A stretch of 64,000 bases of DNA from Sphingomonas aerophila (GTDB lineage: Bacteria > Pseudomonadota > Alphaproteobacteria > Sphingomonadales > Sphingomonadaceae): NCBI RefSeq assembly GCF_014199305.1, contig NZ_JACIJK010000007.1, forward strand, positions 186,001-250,000, written 5' to 3'. Shown here piece by piece: positions 25,330 to 33,430 of the stretch. The notes under the pieces were generated by a model, which made no database searches, was not told the DNA's origin, and saw only the letters and a program-made list of their open reading frames with translations. A program made the position numbers and the translations under genes. Position 1 is the stretch's first letter. Each line of letters opens with the position of its first letter.

Positions 25330-25683
25330 ATGGCCGCGAAGGATGACCACGCCGAAACCTATGCAGCGTTCAAGCAGGCGGTGAACATGACTCCGGCTGC
25401 GCTGGAGAAATGGCTTGTTACCGAGGAGTCAAAGGAAGTCGGCTGGAAAGGCGCGGACGGCCACGGGTCGGGCGAAAGCGTCGGCCACAAGGAAGGCGCG
25501 CGTATCGTCGCGATCCTGCACAAGAACAAGGGCGCGCTAGACGACGCCGACTATACCGACATGGAGAAGGTCACCGGCTATGTTCACCGCCATCTGGCGC
25601 AGGGCGGGCCCGCGGAGGACAAGGAACATAGCCGCTGGCGTTATTCGCTGATGAACTGGGGACACGACCCGTCGAAGGCCTAG
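25330..25683 (+). CDS. DUF3140 family protein
   Basis: 117 residues, small, charged and soluble. The sequence AFKQAVNMTPAALEKWL, then HGSGESVGHKEGARIVAIL and HRWRYSLMNWGHDP-like end match the DUF3140 family, in which the GxGxSVGHKxG motif is constant. No function is known. The ATG at 25330 has a GAAGGAG-type ribosome binding site; an upstream TTG is less likely. It is convergent with the GGDEF/EAL gene 19 bases away. Confidence 0.8.
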   Translation: MAAKDDHAETYAAFKQAVNMTPAALEKWLVTEESKEVGWKGADGHGSGESVGHKEGARIVAILHKNKGALDDADYTDMEKVTGYVHRHLAQGGPAEDKEHSRWRYSLMNWGHDPSKA

Positions 25684-25702
25684 CACTGGCCAGTTCGTTG
25701 CG

Positions 25703-28069
25703 TCAGGCGGCGGCGCGGGCCTCATCCCACCGATTGGCGAGAGTGCGGGCCTCCTCGACGGGCAGGGGGCGACCGAAGTAATAGCCCTGGACCTTGGTGC
25801 AACCAAGGTCTTGAACCATTTGGTGCTCGGCTTCGGTTTCGACCCCTTCCGCCGTGGTGGCCATTTCGAGGCTCTTGGCGAGCGCCACCACCGCGCGGAT
25901 GATCGCGATCGCCTCTCGAACGCCCTTGGACGCGGCCTGGACGAAGCTGCGGTCGATCTTGATCGAAGAGAAGCGCGTGCGCGACAGGTAGCCGAGTGAC
26001 GAATAGCCAGTGCCGAAATCATCGAGGCTGAGCCGGACGCCAAGGTCCAGCACTCGCTCAAGTGTCCGGGTCGCGCCGAGGCCTTCGTGCATGAAGACGC
26101 TTTCGGTGACTTCCAGCTCCAGCCGCTCGGGGCTGAGGCCGCTATGCGCCAGAGCTGACACGACTTCGGACACGAAACCCGGGTTTTGAAGCTGGTCGGG
26201 CGAGGCGTTCACCGCGACGCGGATGTGCGATGGCCACTGCGCAGCCTCGGCGCAGGCGGTGCGCAGGACCCACTCACCGATGGGGCCGATCAGCCGCGCT
26301 TCTTCGGCCAGGGGGATGAACTTGGCGGGCGAGATGGCGCCGAGCTTTGGATGGGTCCAGCGCAGCAGCGCTTCAAACCCGGTCAGCCCACCCGTGCCCG
26401 CGTCCACCACAGGCTGATAGGCCAGGTACATTTCATTGTTCTCGATCGCCTTGCGCAGCGCCATTTCCAGCACGCGGCGCTCTTCGGCCTGGACGTGCAA
26501 CTGCGGCTCATAAGCGCGATACACGCCACGGCCAGCGTCCTTGGCGCGATAAAGAGCGAGGTCGGCCGAGCGGATCAACATCTCCGCCGTGCGGCCATCG
26601 CGCGGGCCGATCGCCAGCCCGACCGACGCGCCGACGTGCAGCGTGTGCTGGTCCACCTCATAAGGATGCGACAGGGTTTCGATGATGCGGTGGGCCAGTG
26701 CCTCAACCGCGTGGGCGTCGCGCGCGTCACGGATGACGACCGCGAACTCGTCACCGCCAAGGCGCCCGCACATGGCAGAATCGCCCATCAACTGTGACAG
26801 TCGCTCCGACACGCGGGACAGCAGGCGGTCGCCGATCGGGTGACCAAGCGTATCGTTGACCGCCTTGAACCGGTCGAGGTCGATCATCATGAAGCCGCAT
26901 CGCGAGCCCCATTTCTCGGCCTCCGCCATGGCGCGGACCAAGGTTTCGTTGACCTGCAGCCGGTTGGGAAGGCCGGTCAACGTATCGAACCGGGCCATGC
27001 GGTTGATCTTGTCCGCCGATGCGCGCTGCTCGGTAACGTCCGAGCCGACGCCGCGGAACCCGCAAAAGCTGCCGCGTTCATCAAAGCGTGGGCTGGCGGC
27101 GATTTCCCACCAGCGCTCCTCGCCCTTCACATGAACGGGCAGGCGCAGGTCACGGAAGCTGTCGCGCGCCTTCAGCTTCTCGGCCAGCAGGCGAAGCCCG
27201 GCGGAGAAGTTGCCCGACTCCCAGGTCGGTCCGGCGAGCACCTGAAGGAAGGGCATGCCGTTGATCGCCAGCGGGTCGAGACCGCAGGCGAACGCGAAGC
27301 GGGGGCTCGCCTTCACTACCCGGCGGGCGGCGTCGGTTTCCCACAGCCAGTCGGCGCCCGATTCCTCGAACTCGCGCAGCAACAGGCTGACGGTTTCGTC
27401 GCGCTCGCCCAGCGCCATCTGCGCGGCACGGATCATCACCAAAGACCGTGCGCGATTAAGGCAGGCGATCACCAGCAGAACGGTGAACAACACGGTGGTG
27501 CTGGCAGCGACAACATCGCCCGCCACCGCAAGCCTGATCCCGACAATCGTGCCAAGCAGGCCAAGAAACGCCATTGTCGCAAGGGCTAGCGGCGCCATCG
27601 CGATCGCGGTCGCCGTCATCAGCAGCGACAGCACCATCCACATGCCATAGGCTGCGGCGGAACCCGGTTGCGCCCCGAACATCAACGCCGGCACGGACCA
27701 GACCGCGGCAAGCGCAACACCTTCTCCCACCGCGCCGCGCAGGTCGGCAACCGTAGCATAGCCATCGGCCGCCTTCGGCGTGGCAAGGCGGCGCATCGCG
27801 GCCGCTACGGCGACAACGATCGTGACCGCCGCCCAGCCGCCTAGCATCAGTGTCGGCGTCGCGTGCGCGAACAGCATCACGATCAGGGCCGCACCCACCA
27901 GGTTCGCGGCGAGCAGGAACAGGACGAACTGGCGACCCGCATGAATCTGGGTCGCGCGTATCCGGCCCCATTCCGCCGGATCGGCACCCTCTGCAAGGCC
28001 GAGCAGAGGCCGCCAGGCGGGACTGGCGGTGGTGGATTCAGCGGCGGAGGGCTCGGCTAGACTGGTCAC
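25703..28069 (-). CDS. Membrane-bound PAS-GGDEF-EAL protein (c-di-GMP turnover)
   Basis: 788 residues. An N-terminal membrane region of about six segments (residues 45-210) is followed by a PAS domain (about 225-350), a diguanylate cyclase domain with intact GGDEF (438-442), and a phosphodiesterase domain with EAL at about 566-568. The EAL-domain metal and catalytic residues look complete: VNASPDQL, VTESV, DDFGTGYSSL, KIDRSFV and TAEGVET. No RxxD inhibitory site stands before GGDEF. Both activities are therefore possible; which dominates is open. The start is GTG. It probably senses a membrane or PAS signal and alters c-di-GMP for motility or biofilm. Confidence 0.93.
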   Translation of the reverse strand: MTSLAEPSAAESTTASPAWRPLLGLAEGADPAEWGRIRATQIHAGRQFVLFLLAANLVGAALIVMLFAHATPTLMLGGWAAVTIVVAVAAAMRRLATPKAADGYATVADLRGAVGEGVALAAVWSVPALMFGAQPGSAAAYGMWMVLSLLMTATAIAMAPLALATMAFLGLLGTIVGIRLAVAGDVVAASTTVLFTVLLVIACLNRARSLVMIRAAQMALGERDETVSLLLREFEESGADWLWETDAARRVVKASPRFAFACGLDPLAINGMPFLQVLAGPTWESGNFSAGLRLLAEKLKARDSFRDLRLPVHVKGEERWWEIAASPRFDERGSFCGFRGVGSDVTEQRASADKINRMARFDTLTGLPNRLQVNETLVRAMAEAEKWGSRCGFMMIDLDRFKAVNDTLGHPIGDRLLSRVSERLSQLMGDSAMCGRLGGDEFAVVIRDARDAHAVEALAHRIIETLSHPYEVDQHTLHVGASVGLAIGPRDGRTAEMLIRSADLALYRAKDAGRGVYRAYEPQLHVQAEERRVLEMALRKAIENNEMYLAYQPVVDAGTGGLTGFEALLRWTHPKLGAISPAKFIPLAEEARLIGPIGEWVLRTACAEAAQWPSHIRVAVNASPDQLQNPGFVSEVVSALAHSGLSPERLELEVTESVFMHEGLGATRTLERVLDLGVRLSLDDFGTGYSSLGYLSRTRFSSIKIDRSFVQAASKGVREAIAIIRAVVALAKSLEMATTAEGVETEAEHQMVQDLGCTKVQGYYFGRPLPVEEARTLANRWDEARAAA

Positions 28070-28148
28070 GCCACATCGATAGCGCGACCAGGTTAGCGAA
28101 CCGTTTCACCGTCGGGGCGATGCCACCGTGCGTGGCAAAACCGATCGG

Positions 28149-29924
28149 TTACGCGGCCAGGTCGTAGGGCTTGATCTCACCGGCAAGGTAAAGGTTGCGC
28201 GCCTTGGCCCGGCTAAGCTTGCCCGAACTGGTGCGCGGCAGGGTGCGTGGCGGGATCAGCTCGACCACACAGTTCATGCCGGTGACGGAGCGGACGCGCT
28301 CCTTGATCTCGTCGCGCAGCCGCACGCGCTCATCCTCGTCGGACGATCGGCACTGGACCAGAACCGCCGGGGTTTCCTCACCGCCGGGCGTGGTAATGGC
28401 GAACGCAGCGATGTCACCGGCCTTGAACCCGGGCAATTGCTCAACCGCCCACTCGATGTCCTGTGGCCAGTGATTGCGGCCGTTGACGATGATCATGTCC
28501 TTGGCACGGCCGACGATGTAGATGTAACCGCCCGACATGTAGCCCATGTCACCCGTGTCGAGCCAACCATCGGTCATGCACGCGGCGGTCGCCTCCGGAT
28601 CCCGAAAATAGCCGACCATAACGGACGGGCCCTTGCACCAGACCTTGCCGATCGCGCCATCGGGCAGAGGGGTGCCGTCCTCCTCCCGGATCTCTACGGC
28701 CATGTCGCGCACCGGCTTGCCGCAATTGACGATCGCGCGAAAACGCTGCGGCCGGTCGCGCCGGTCGGCGCCGCCCGACAGCTCGGTTTCCTCCACCAGT
28801 TCGACGCGGATGCCCTCGCCCGGCGGCATCAGCGAAACCGCCAGCGTCGCTTCCGCCAGACCATAGGACGGCAGAAAGGCCGACGCCTTGAAGCCGGCAT
28901 CCGCGAATGCGTCCACGAAGCTTTGCATCACGTCCGGGCGGATCATGTCCGCGCCGTTGCCGGCCACGCGCCAGCGCGACAGGTCGAAGCGGTCGGACGC
29001 CTTGGTCTGCGACGACATGCGACGGGCGCAGATGTCGTAGCCGAAGGTCGGCGAATAAGAGAGGGTGGTGCCCTGGTTACGGGTGATCAGGTCCAGCCAG
29101 GCGAGCGGGCGGCGGGCGAAATCCTCCGTTTTCAGGTAGTCGGTCGACACCTGGTTCGCAACCGGCGACAGGAAGCAACCGACCAGTCCCATGTCGTGGT
29201 ACCAGGGCAGCCAGGAAACGCAGCGGTCGTTGCCGTCGATCTCCATGCCATGGCTATGCGCGGCAAGGTTGTTGAGCAGCGCACGGTGGGTGATCGCGAC
29301 GCCATGCGGGAAGCGGGTCGATCCGCTGGAATATTGCAAGTAGCAGATCGCATCCGGATCAGCCTGGGGCAGCGCCGCCTCGGGCGCGTCCTGCCCTGCC
29401 AGGTCGGACCAGTCGATCCCCTCGACCCCGGCCGCGCGCGCGGCCTCGCCCGCCATCTGGGCCAGTTCCGACGGATAGATGAGCATCCGCGGGTCGCAGC
29501 TGGCAAGCTGCACGCGAAGCTGCTCCACATAGCTGTCGCGCCCGCCAAAGGACGTCGGCAGCGGCAGCGGCACCGGCCAGGCGCCGGCATAGACCGCGCC
29601 AAAGAACAGGGCCGCGAACTCAGGGCCGGTTTCTGCCACCAGCGCGATGCGGTCCTCGGGCCCGATACCCGCCGCGATCAACCGGCGGGCGGCGATCAGC
29701 GCGTCCTCGCGCAGTTCGGAGAACGGATAAGCCCGCAACAGGGAGCCGCGCGCATCGTGGAAGTTCAGGCCGCGCTCGCCGCCTGCGGCATAGTCGAGCG
29801 CCTCGCCCAGCGTCTCGAAATCGGCGTAACGGCGCGGAAGCGCGTCCACGCTGGGAGTCGGGGCGATGGTCATTCCTGTGGCGTCCTGTTCGAGAACCGT
29901 ATCTTCTGGGGCACGAGCGCCCAT
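28149..29924 (-). CDS. Fatty acyl-AMP ligase (FAAL-like, AMP-dependent synthetase)
   Basis: 591 residues of the ANL superfamily. The nucleotide motif YSSGSTRFPHGVAITH is at about 198-213, followed by LPWYHDMGLVG, and the C-terminal hinge reads VGRAKDMIIVNGRNHWPQDIE. These motifs fit fatty acyl-AMP ligases, which pass the acyl-AMP to an acyl carrier protein instead of CoA. No carrier protein, polyketide or peptide synthetase gene lies nearby, so the acceptor is unknown; a role in lipid or sphingolipid-type synthesis is possible (inference). The ATG at 29924 has a strong GAGG site; MTIAP at 29873 is an alternative. Confidence 0.88.
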   Translation of the reverse strand: MGARAPEDTVLEQDATGMTIAPTPSVDALPRRYADFETLGEALDYAAGGERGLNFHDARGSLLRAYPFSELREDALIAARRLIAAGIGPEDRIALVAETGPEFAALFFGAVYAGAWPVPLPLPTSFGGRDSYVEQLRVQLASCDPRMLIYPSELAQMAGEAARAAGVEGIDWSDLAGQDAPEAALPQADPDAICYLQYSSGSTRFPHGVAITHRALLNNLAAHSHGMEIDGNDRCVSWLPWYHDMGLVGCFLSPVANQVSTDYLKTEDFARRPLAWLDLITRNQGTTLSYSPTFGYDICARRMSSQTKASDRFDLSRWRVAGNGADMIRPDVMQSFVDAFADAGFKASAFLPSYGLAEATLAVSLMPPGEGIRVELVEETELSGGADRRDRPQRFRAIVNCGKPVRDMAVEIREEDGTPLPDGAIGKVWCKGPSVMVGYFRDPEATAACMTDGWLDTGDMGYMSGGYIYIVGRAKDMIIVNGRNHWPQDIEWAVEQLPGFKAGDIAAFAITTPGGEETPAVLVQCRSSDEDERVRLRDEIKERVRSVTGMNCVVELIPPRTLPRTSSGKLSRAKARNLYLAGEIKPYDLAA

Positions 29925-29954
29925 TTACCCTTCCTCGTCCAGTGTGGCACAAAC

Positions 29955-30536
29955 ATGGCCATGCCAGATCGACCCCGCCGCGAAAGGCGCCCGCCGCCGC
30001 CGCTGGACGCCGCCGCGCTCGACCGGCTTGCGTTGCGCTATGTTGAACGCTTCGCGACCAGCCGGGGCAAGCTGACCGACTATCTGCGCCGCAAGGTGCG
30101 TGAGCGCGGCTGGGAAGGGCCTGCAGCCGATCCGGCCGGGGTAGCCGAGCGTATGGCGGGGTTCGGCTATGTCGACGACCGCGCCTTTGCCGAAGCGCGG
30201 GCAGGGGCGATGACCCGGCGTGGTCTTGGCGAACGACGGGTACGCGATGCGTTTCGGGCCGCGAAGATCGGCGAAGAGGACGCGGCGGAGATCGCTCCGG
30301 CACTGGCGGACGCGGCGGTGGATGCGGCGCTGACCTTTGCCCGCCGCCGCCGGATCGGGCCCTATGCTGCGGCTGCGCCCGTCGATCGGGCCGCGCGAGA
30401 GAAGCAGGTCGCGGCCATGTTGCGGGCGGGACATTCGATGTCGCTCGCCCGGCGGATCGTTGCGATTGCACCGGGAGAACCGATCCCGGACGATTTGGCG
30501 CCACTCTCGCGTTGCGATGCGGAAGAACCGTGCTAG
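29955..30536 (+). CDS. recX: Regulatory protein RecX
   Basis: 193 residues. RecX binds RecA filaments and limits recombination. The helical three-repeat pattern is seen: LRYVERFATSRGKLTDYLRRKVRERG, MAGFGYVDDRAFAEARAGAMTRRGLG, and a last repeat ending in LARRIVAIAPGE. A short basic N-terminus precedes it. The gene stands apart from recA, which is not in the window. It is divergent from the acyl-AMP ligase with only 30 bases between starts, so their promoters must overlap each other's coding sequence. No LexA box is seen in front of it. Confidence 0.9.
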   Translation: MAMPDRPRRERRPPPPLDAAALDRLALRYVERFATSRGKLTDYLRRKVRERGWEGPAADPAGVAERMAGFGYVDDRAFAEARAGAMTRRGLGERRVRDAFRAAKIGEEDAAEIAPALADAAVDAALTFARRRRIGPYAAAAPVDRAAREKQVAAMLRAGHSMSLARRIVAIAPGEPIPDDLAPLSRCDAEEPC

Positions 30537-30563
30537 CAGAGGTGCATCAGGGGCACGGGGTTG

Positions 30564-31136
30564 ATGCGCGACGACACGCATGACGACCGGTTTGGCGACG
30601 TCGACCACGGGGTTGGCGAGCCGATCGCGGCGGACGGCACAATCAAATGGTTCGACGGCACGCGCGGCTTTGGCTTCGCGGTCGCCGATGACCCGTCGTT
30701 GGGCGACATTCTGGTGCATTTCTCGGTACTTCAGCCACACGGCCGGCGCAGCCTGCCCGAAGGGGCCCGGGTGGAAACGCGCGCGGTGCGGCGCGGTCGC
30801 GGTTACCAGGCCCGTGAGATCCTCTCGATCGACCTGTCGCTGGCCGTCGAGGAACCCGTGGCCCGTCCACGTCGCGATGACGACCGGGTGAACCCTGCCG
30901 AATTGATCGAGGAAGCCGGGCCGTTCGAGCCGGTGCTGGTGAAGTGGTTCAACCGCCTGAAAGGCTATGGCTTCCTCGTGCGCGGCAGCGACGGCAGCGA
31001 CGTCTTCGTGCACATGGAAACGCTGCGCCGCGCCGGATTTGCCGGGGTTGAGCCGGACCAGCCGCTGCGCGCGCGCATCGTGGTCGGCCGCAAGGGGCCG
31101 CTGGCAGTGCAGGTCGACGGGGGAGAGGCGGCGTGA
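30564..31136 (+). CDS. Protein with two cold-shock domains
   Basis: 190 residues. Two cold-shock domains are joined by an acidic linker. The first (about residues 22-95) has GTIKWFDGTRGFGF and ILVHFS; the second (about 120-185) has VKWFNRLKGYGFLVR and DVFVHM, the RNP1- and RNP2-like motifs. Double-CSD proteins are usual in alphaproteobacteria and bind single-stranded RNA or DNA as chaperones or regulators. The ATG at 30564 is preferred over the TTG just before it. The stop overlaps the next gene's GTG (GTGA). Confidence 0.93.
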   Translation: MRDDTHDDRFGDVDHGVGEPIAADGTIKWFDGTRGFGFAVADDPSLGDILVHFSVLQPHGRRSLPEGARVETRAVRRGRGYQAREILSIDLSLAVEEPVARPRRDDDRVNPAELIEEAGPFEPVLVKWFNRLKGYGFLVRGSDGSDVFVHMETLRRAGFAGVEPDQPLRARIVVGRKGPLAVQVDGGEAA

Positions 31137-31618
31137 TCCGCGCCTCGTCCGTCCTGTTCGCGCTGGCGCTGGCGCTGGCCGGTTGCGCCCGTTCCGATCC
31201 CGGCCAGGACGCGGCGGTGCAGAGCGGCCTTGCGCCAGTGACGCTGACGGGGGTGGGCGGCGCACGCACGCTCAAGGTGGAGCTTGCTCGCACCCCGGCT
31301 CAACAGGAGCGCGGGTTGATGTTCCGCACCGACCTGAAGCCTGGGCAGGGCATGTTGTTCTACCCATACCCGGCCACGGGCGGCCCGCCGCGGCCGGCGA
31401 ATTTTTGGATGAAGAACACGCCCACCTCGCTCGACATCATCTTCATTCGGGCGGACGGAACGATCGCGCGGATTGCCGAGAACACGGTGCCCTATTCCGA
31501 AGAGCAGGTTCCCTCGGGCGAACCCGTCGCGGCTGTGCTGGAACTGGTCGGCGGCCAGGCCGCAGTGCTGGGGCTGAGCGAGGGCGACAAGGTCACGCTT
31601 CCCAAGCTTTCGTCCTGA
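31133..31618 (+). CDS. DUF192 family lipoprotein
   Basis: 161 residues from a GTG overlapping the cold-shock gene stop. It has a lipoprotein signal (FALALALAGC, cysteine near residue 18) and a DUF192 domain: LKVELARTPAQQERGLMFR, MLFYPYP, FWMKNTPTSLDIIFI and IARIAENTVPYSE. DUF192 proteins are widespread, small and of unknown function. It is translationally coupled to the cold-shock gene, a pairing that I recall as common in alphaproteobacteria. Confidence 0.9.
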   Translation: MIRASSVLFALALALAGCARSDPGQDAAVQSGLAPVTLTGVGGARTLKVELARTPAQQERGLMFRTDLKPGQGMLFYPYPATGGPPRPANFWMKNTPTSLDIIFIRADGTIARIAENTVPYSEEQVPSGEPVAAVLELVGGQAAVLGLSEGDKVTLPKLSS

Positions 31619-31681
31619 CCGGACGCCCGCACCCGCGCATATCGGTTGAAGGCGGCCCGTCGCGCGGGTAAGCGCAGGCGC

Positions 31682-32077
31682 ATGGGCATCAACCTCAACC
31701 CCTTCACCTGGTGGAACGGCGCGTCGTGGGGCACCGTTCTGTACGGCCTGCGCGGCAAGACCAAGGTCGGCGAGGACGAGCTTGGCAATGTGTACTGGGA
31801 AGGCGGCAAGGACACCGCCGGCCGGGTACGCCGCTGGGTGATTTATTCGGGGGCGAACGATGCCAGCCGCGTGCCGCCTGAATGGTTCGCCTGGCTGATG
31901 CACCAGATCGACGATACGCCCGATCGCGCATTGCCGCCGCGGCGCCAGTGGCAAAAGCCGGCGGTGCCGAACCTGACCGGCACGTCCCTCGCTTATCGCC
32001 CGCCCGGCGCGCTGGAAAAGGGCGGGCACCGTGCTGCTGCGACCGGCGACTACGAAGCGTGGACGCCGGACGCGTGA
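31682..32077 (+). CDS. NDUFA12 family accessory subunit of complex I
   Basis: 131 residues. The sequence LNPFTWWNGASWGTVLYGLRGKTKVGEDELGNVYWE, read in parts, is the NDUFA12 (B17.2) family start, and RRWVIYSG with PPEWFAWLMHQ are further family markers. In mitochondria and alphaproteobacteria this is a supernumerary subunit of NADH:quinone oxidoreductase that sits on the peripheral arm. The ATG at 31682 opens exactly at the conserved start. The 16-base gap to the next gene suggests one transcript. Confidence 0.93.
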   Translation: MGINLNPFTWWNGASWGTVLYGLRGKTKVGEDELGNVYWEGGKDTAGRVRRWVIYSGANDASRVPPEWFAWLMHQIDDTPDRALPPRRQWQKPAVPNLTGTSLAYRPPGALEKGGHRAAATGDYEAWTPDA

Positions 32078-32093
32078 CAGCCGGACTGTCGGC

Positions 32094-32759
32094 GTGACGG
32101 CCCGGCGCTGGGTTGCGGCGGCGGTGCTCGCTGCGGCGCTGGTGGTTGCCGGGTGGTTTGGCTGGGGCGCATGGCAGCGCCGGCAAGCGGGAGTGGTCGA
32201 GCCGTCGGACACGGTTCTGGTTCCCGACGCTCAGCGCCGGGGCGATATAGCCGAGACGATCGAAACGGTGGATACGGCCAACATGCCGCTGCCGACCGGG
32301 GGCACCCCGATGGGTGAGCGGGTGGCGGTGCTGGGGCTGCTTAACAAGCGCAACGGTGTCAGCCGCGACCTGACGCTGAAGCCGGGCGGCGCGATTCGCA
32401 TCGGCGACGCGATCGTGCGGCTGCGCGCGTGCGAGAAAACAGCGCCCTGGGAGGCCGACCAGTTGACTGGCGCCTTTGCCCAGCTCGACGTGCGGGGCGC
32501 GGACAAGCATTGGCGGCGTTATTTCTCAGGCTGGCTGTTCAAGGAACGGCCCGCGCTGAACGTCGTCCAGCATCCGGTCTATGACGTCTGGGTCAAGAGC
32601 TGCGCGATGACCTGGCCCGACACCGGCCCGGATACCACCACGCTGTCCGGCCCGACCCCACGGTCCAGCGCGAAGAAGTCGCCAGGGGCATCGCGCGAGC
32701 CTGAGGCGGCGGAGGTGCCGACCACGCCCGAGAGCGCTTCCGACAACAGTACCACATAG
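32094..32759 (+). CDS. DUF2155 domain protein, membrane-anchored
   Basis: 221 residues from a GTG. A single N-terminal membrane segment (about residues 6-25) is followed by a DUF2155 domain that reads AVLGLLNKRNGVSRDLTLKPG, RIGDAIVRLRACEKTAPWE, YFSGWLFKERPALNVVQHPVYDVWVKSCAM. The family is confined mainly to alphaproteobacteria; function unknown. The last 45 or so residues are Ser/Thr/Pro-rich and are encoded antisense to the 3' end of aat, a 181-base overlap of two coding regions. The domain itself ends just where the overlap begins. Confidence 0.9.
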   Translation: MTARRWVAAAVLAAALVVAGWFGWGAWQRRQAGVVEPSDTVLVPDAQRRGDIAETIETVDTANMPLPTGGTPMGERVAVLGLLNKRNGVSRDLTLKPGGAIRIGDAIVRLRACEKTAPWEADQLTGAFAQLDVRGADKHWRRYFSGWLFKERPALNVVQHPVYDVWVKSCAMTWPDTGPDTTTLSGPTPRSSAKKSPGASREPEAAEVPTTPESASDNSTT

Positions 32760-33301
32760 TTTTCGCGGCTGATCTCGACGGCACCAAGGCTGGCGAGATG
32801 GCTGGTCTGGAATTGGCAGTCGAGCAGGGTGAAACCGCCGGCGCGCAATCGCGCGACGAGCCCGGCCAGCGCCACCTTGGACGCATTGCTGGCGCGGCTG
32901 ACCATCGACTCGCCAAAGAACGCGCGGCCGAGCGCCAGGCCATAGAGCCCGCCCGCCAGCCGATCGCCATCCCAACATTCGATCGAATGCGCGAACCCCA
33001 TCTCGTGCAGCCGTACGAACACCTGCTCGATGCCGGTGTTGATCCAGGTTTCGGGCCGGTCGTCGGCGCTTTCGGCGCACAGGGTCAGCACTTCGCGAAA
33101 GGCGCGATCGGCGGTGACGCGGAACCGGTCGCTGACGATCACCTTCCGCAGCGAACGTGACAGGTGAAAACCGTCAAGCGGCATGACGGCACGGGTGCGT
33201 GGCTCCACCCAATATACGCTGTCGGCGTCGCGGCTGTCGGCCATCGGGAATACCCCGACGGCATAGGCCCCAAGCACGAGCTGCGGATCGAGAGCGGTCA
33301 T
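32579..33301 (-). CDS. aat: Leucyl/phenylalanyl-tRNA--protein transferase
   Basis: 240 residues. Aat attaches Leu or Phe to proteins with N-terminal Lys or Arg, marking them for ClpAP. The conserved parts are LVLGAYAVGVFPMADS, YWVEPRTRAVMPLDGFHLSRSLRK, GFAHSIECWD and GGFTLLDCQFQTSHLASLGA. The C-terminal VIAQLLTQTS is conserved in alphaproteobacterial Aat, so the overlap with the DUF2155 gene is real and not an overextended frame. The ATG at 33301 fits the family start; a TTG at 33325 is possible but lacks support. Confidence 0.95.
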   Translation of the reverse strand: MTALDPQLVLGAYAVGVFPMADSRDADSVYWVEPRTRAVMPLDGFHLSRSLRKVIVSDRFRVTADRAFREVLTLCAESADDRPETWINTGIEQVFVRLHEMGFAHSIECWDGDRLAGGLYGLALGRAFFGESMVSRASNASKVALAGLVARLRAGGFTLLDCQFQTSHLASLGAVEISRENYVVLLSEALSGVVGTSAASGSRDAPGDFFALDRGVGPDSVVVSGPVSGQVIAQLLTQTS

Positions 33302-33430
33302 GCCGAGCCGTGTGTTGCGCGCCAAGGCGCCCGAGGCAAGAGCCTAGCGGCGTGGATGCGTTCACCGGGTGACAAGCGACCCGGCATCCGGCACGAACCC
33401 AGTGACGAGCACGGGAGGAACAAGCTTCAT

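Noticed and set aside
28128..29954. Long plus-strand frame antisense to the acyl-AMP ligase that continues in frame into recX.
   Set aside because: The translation has no recognisable domain until the recX ATG at 29955, and the opposite strand encodes an intact enzyme.
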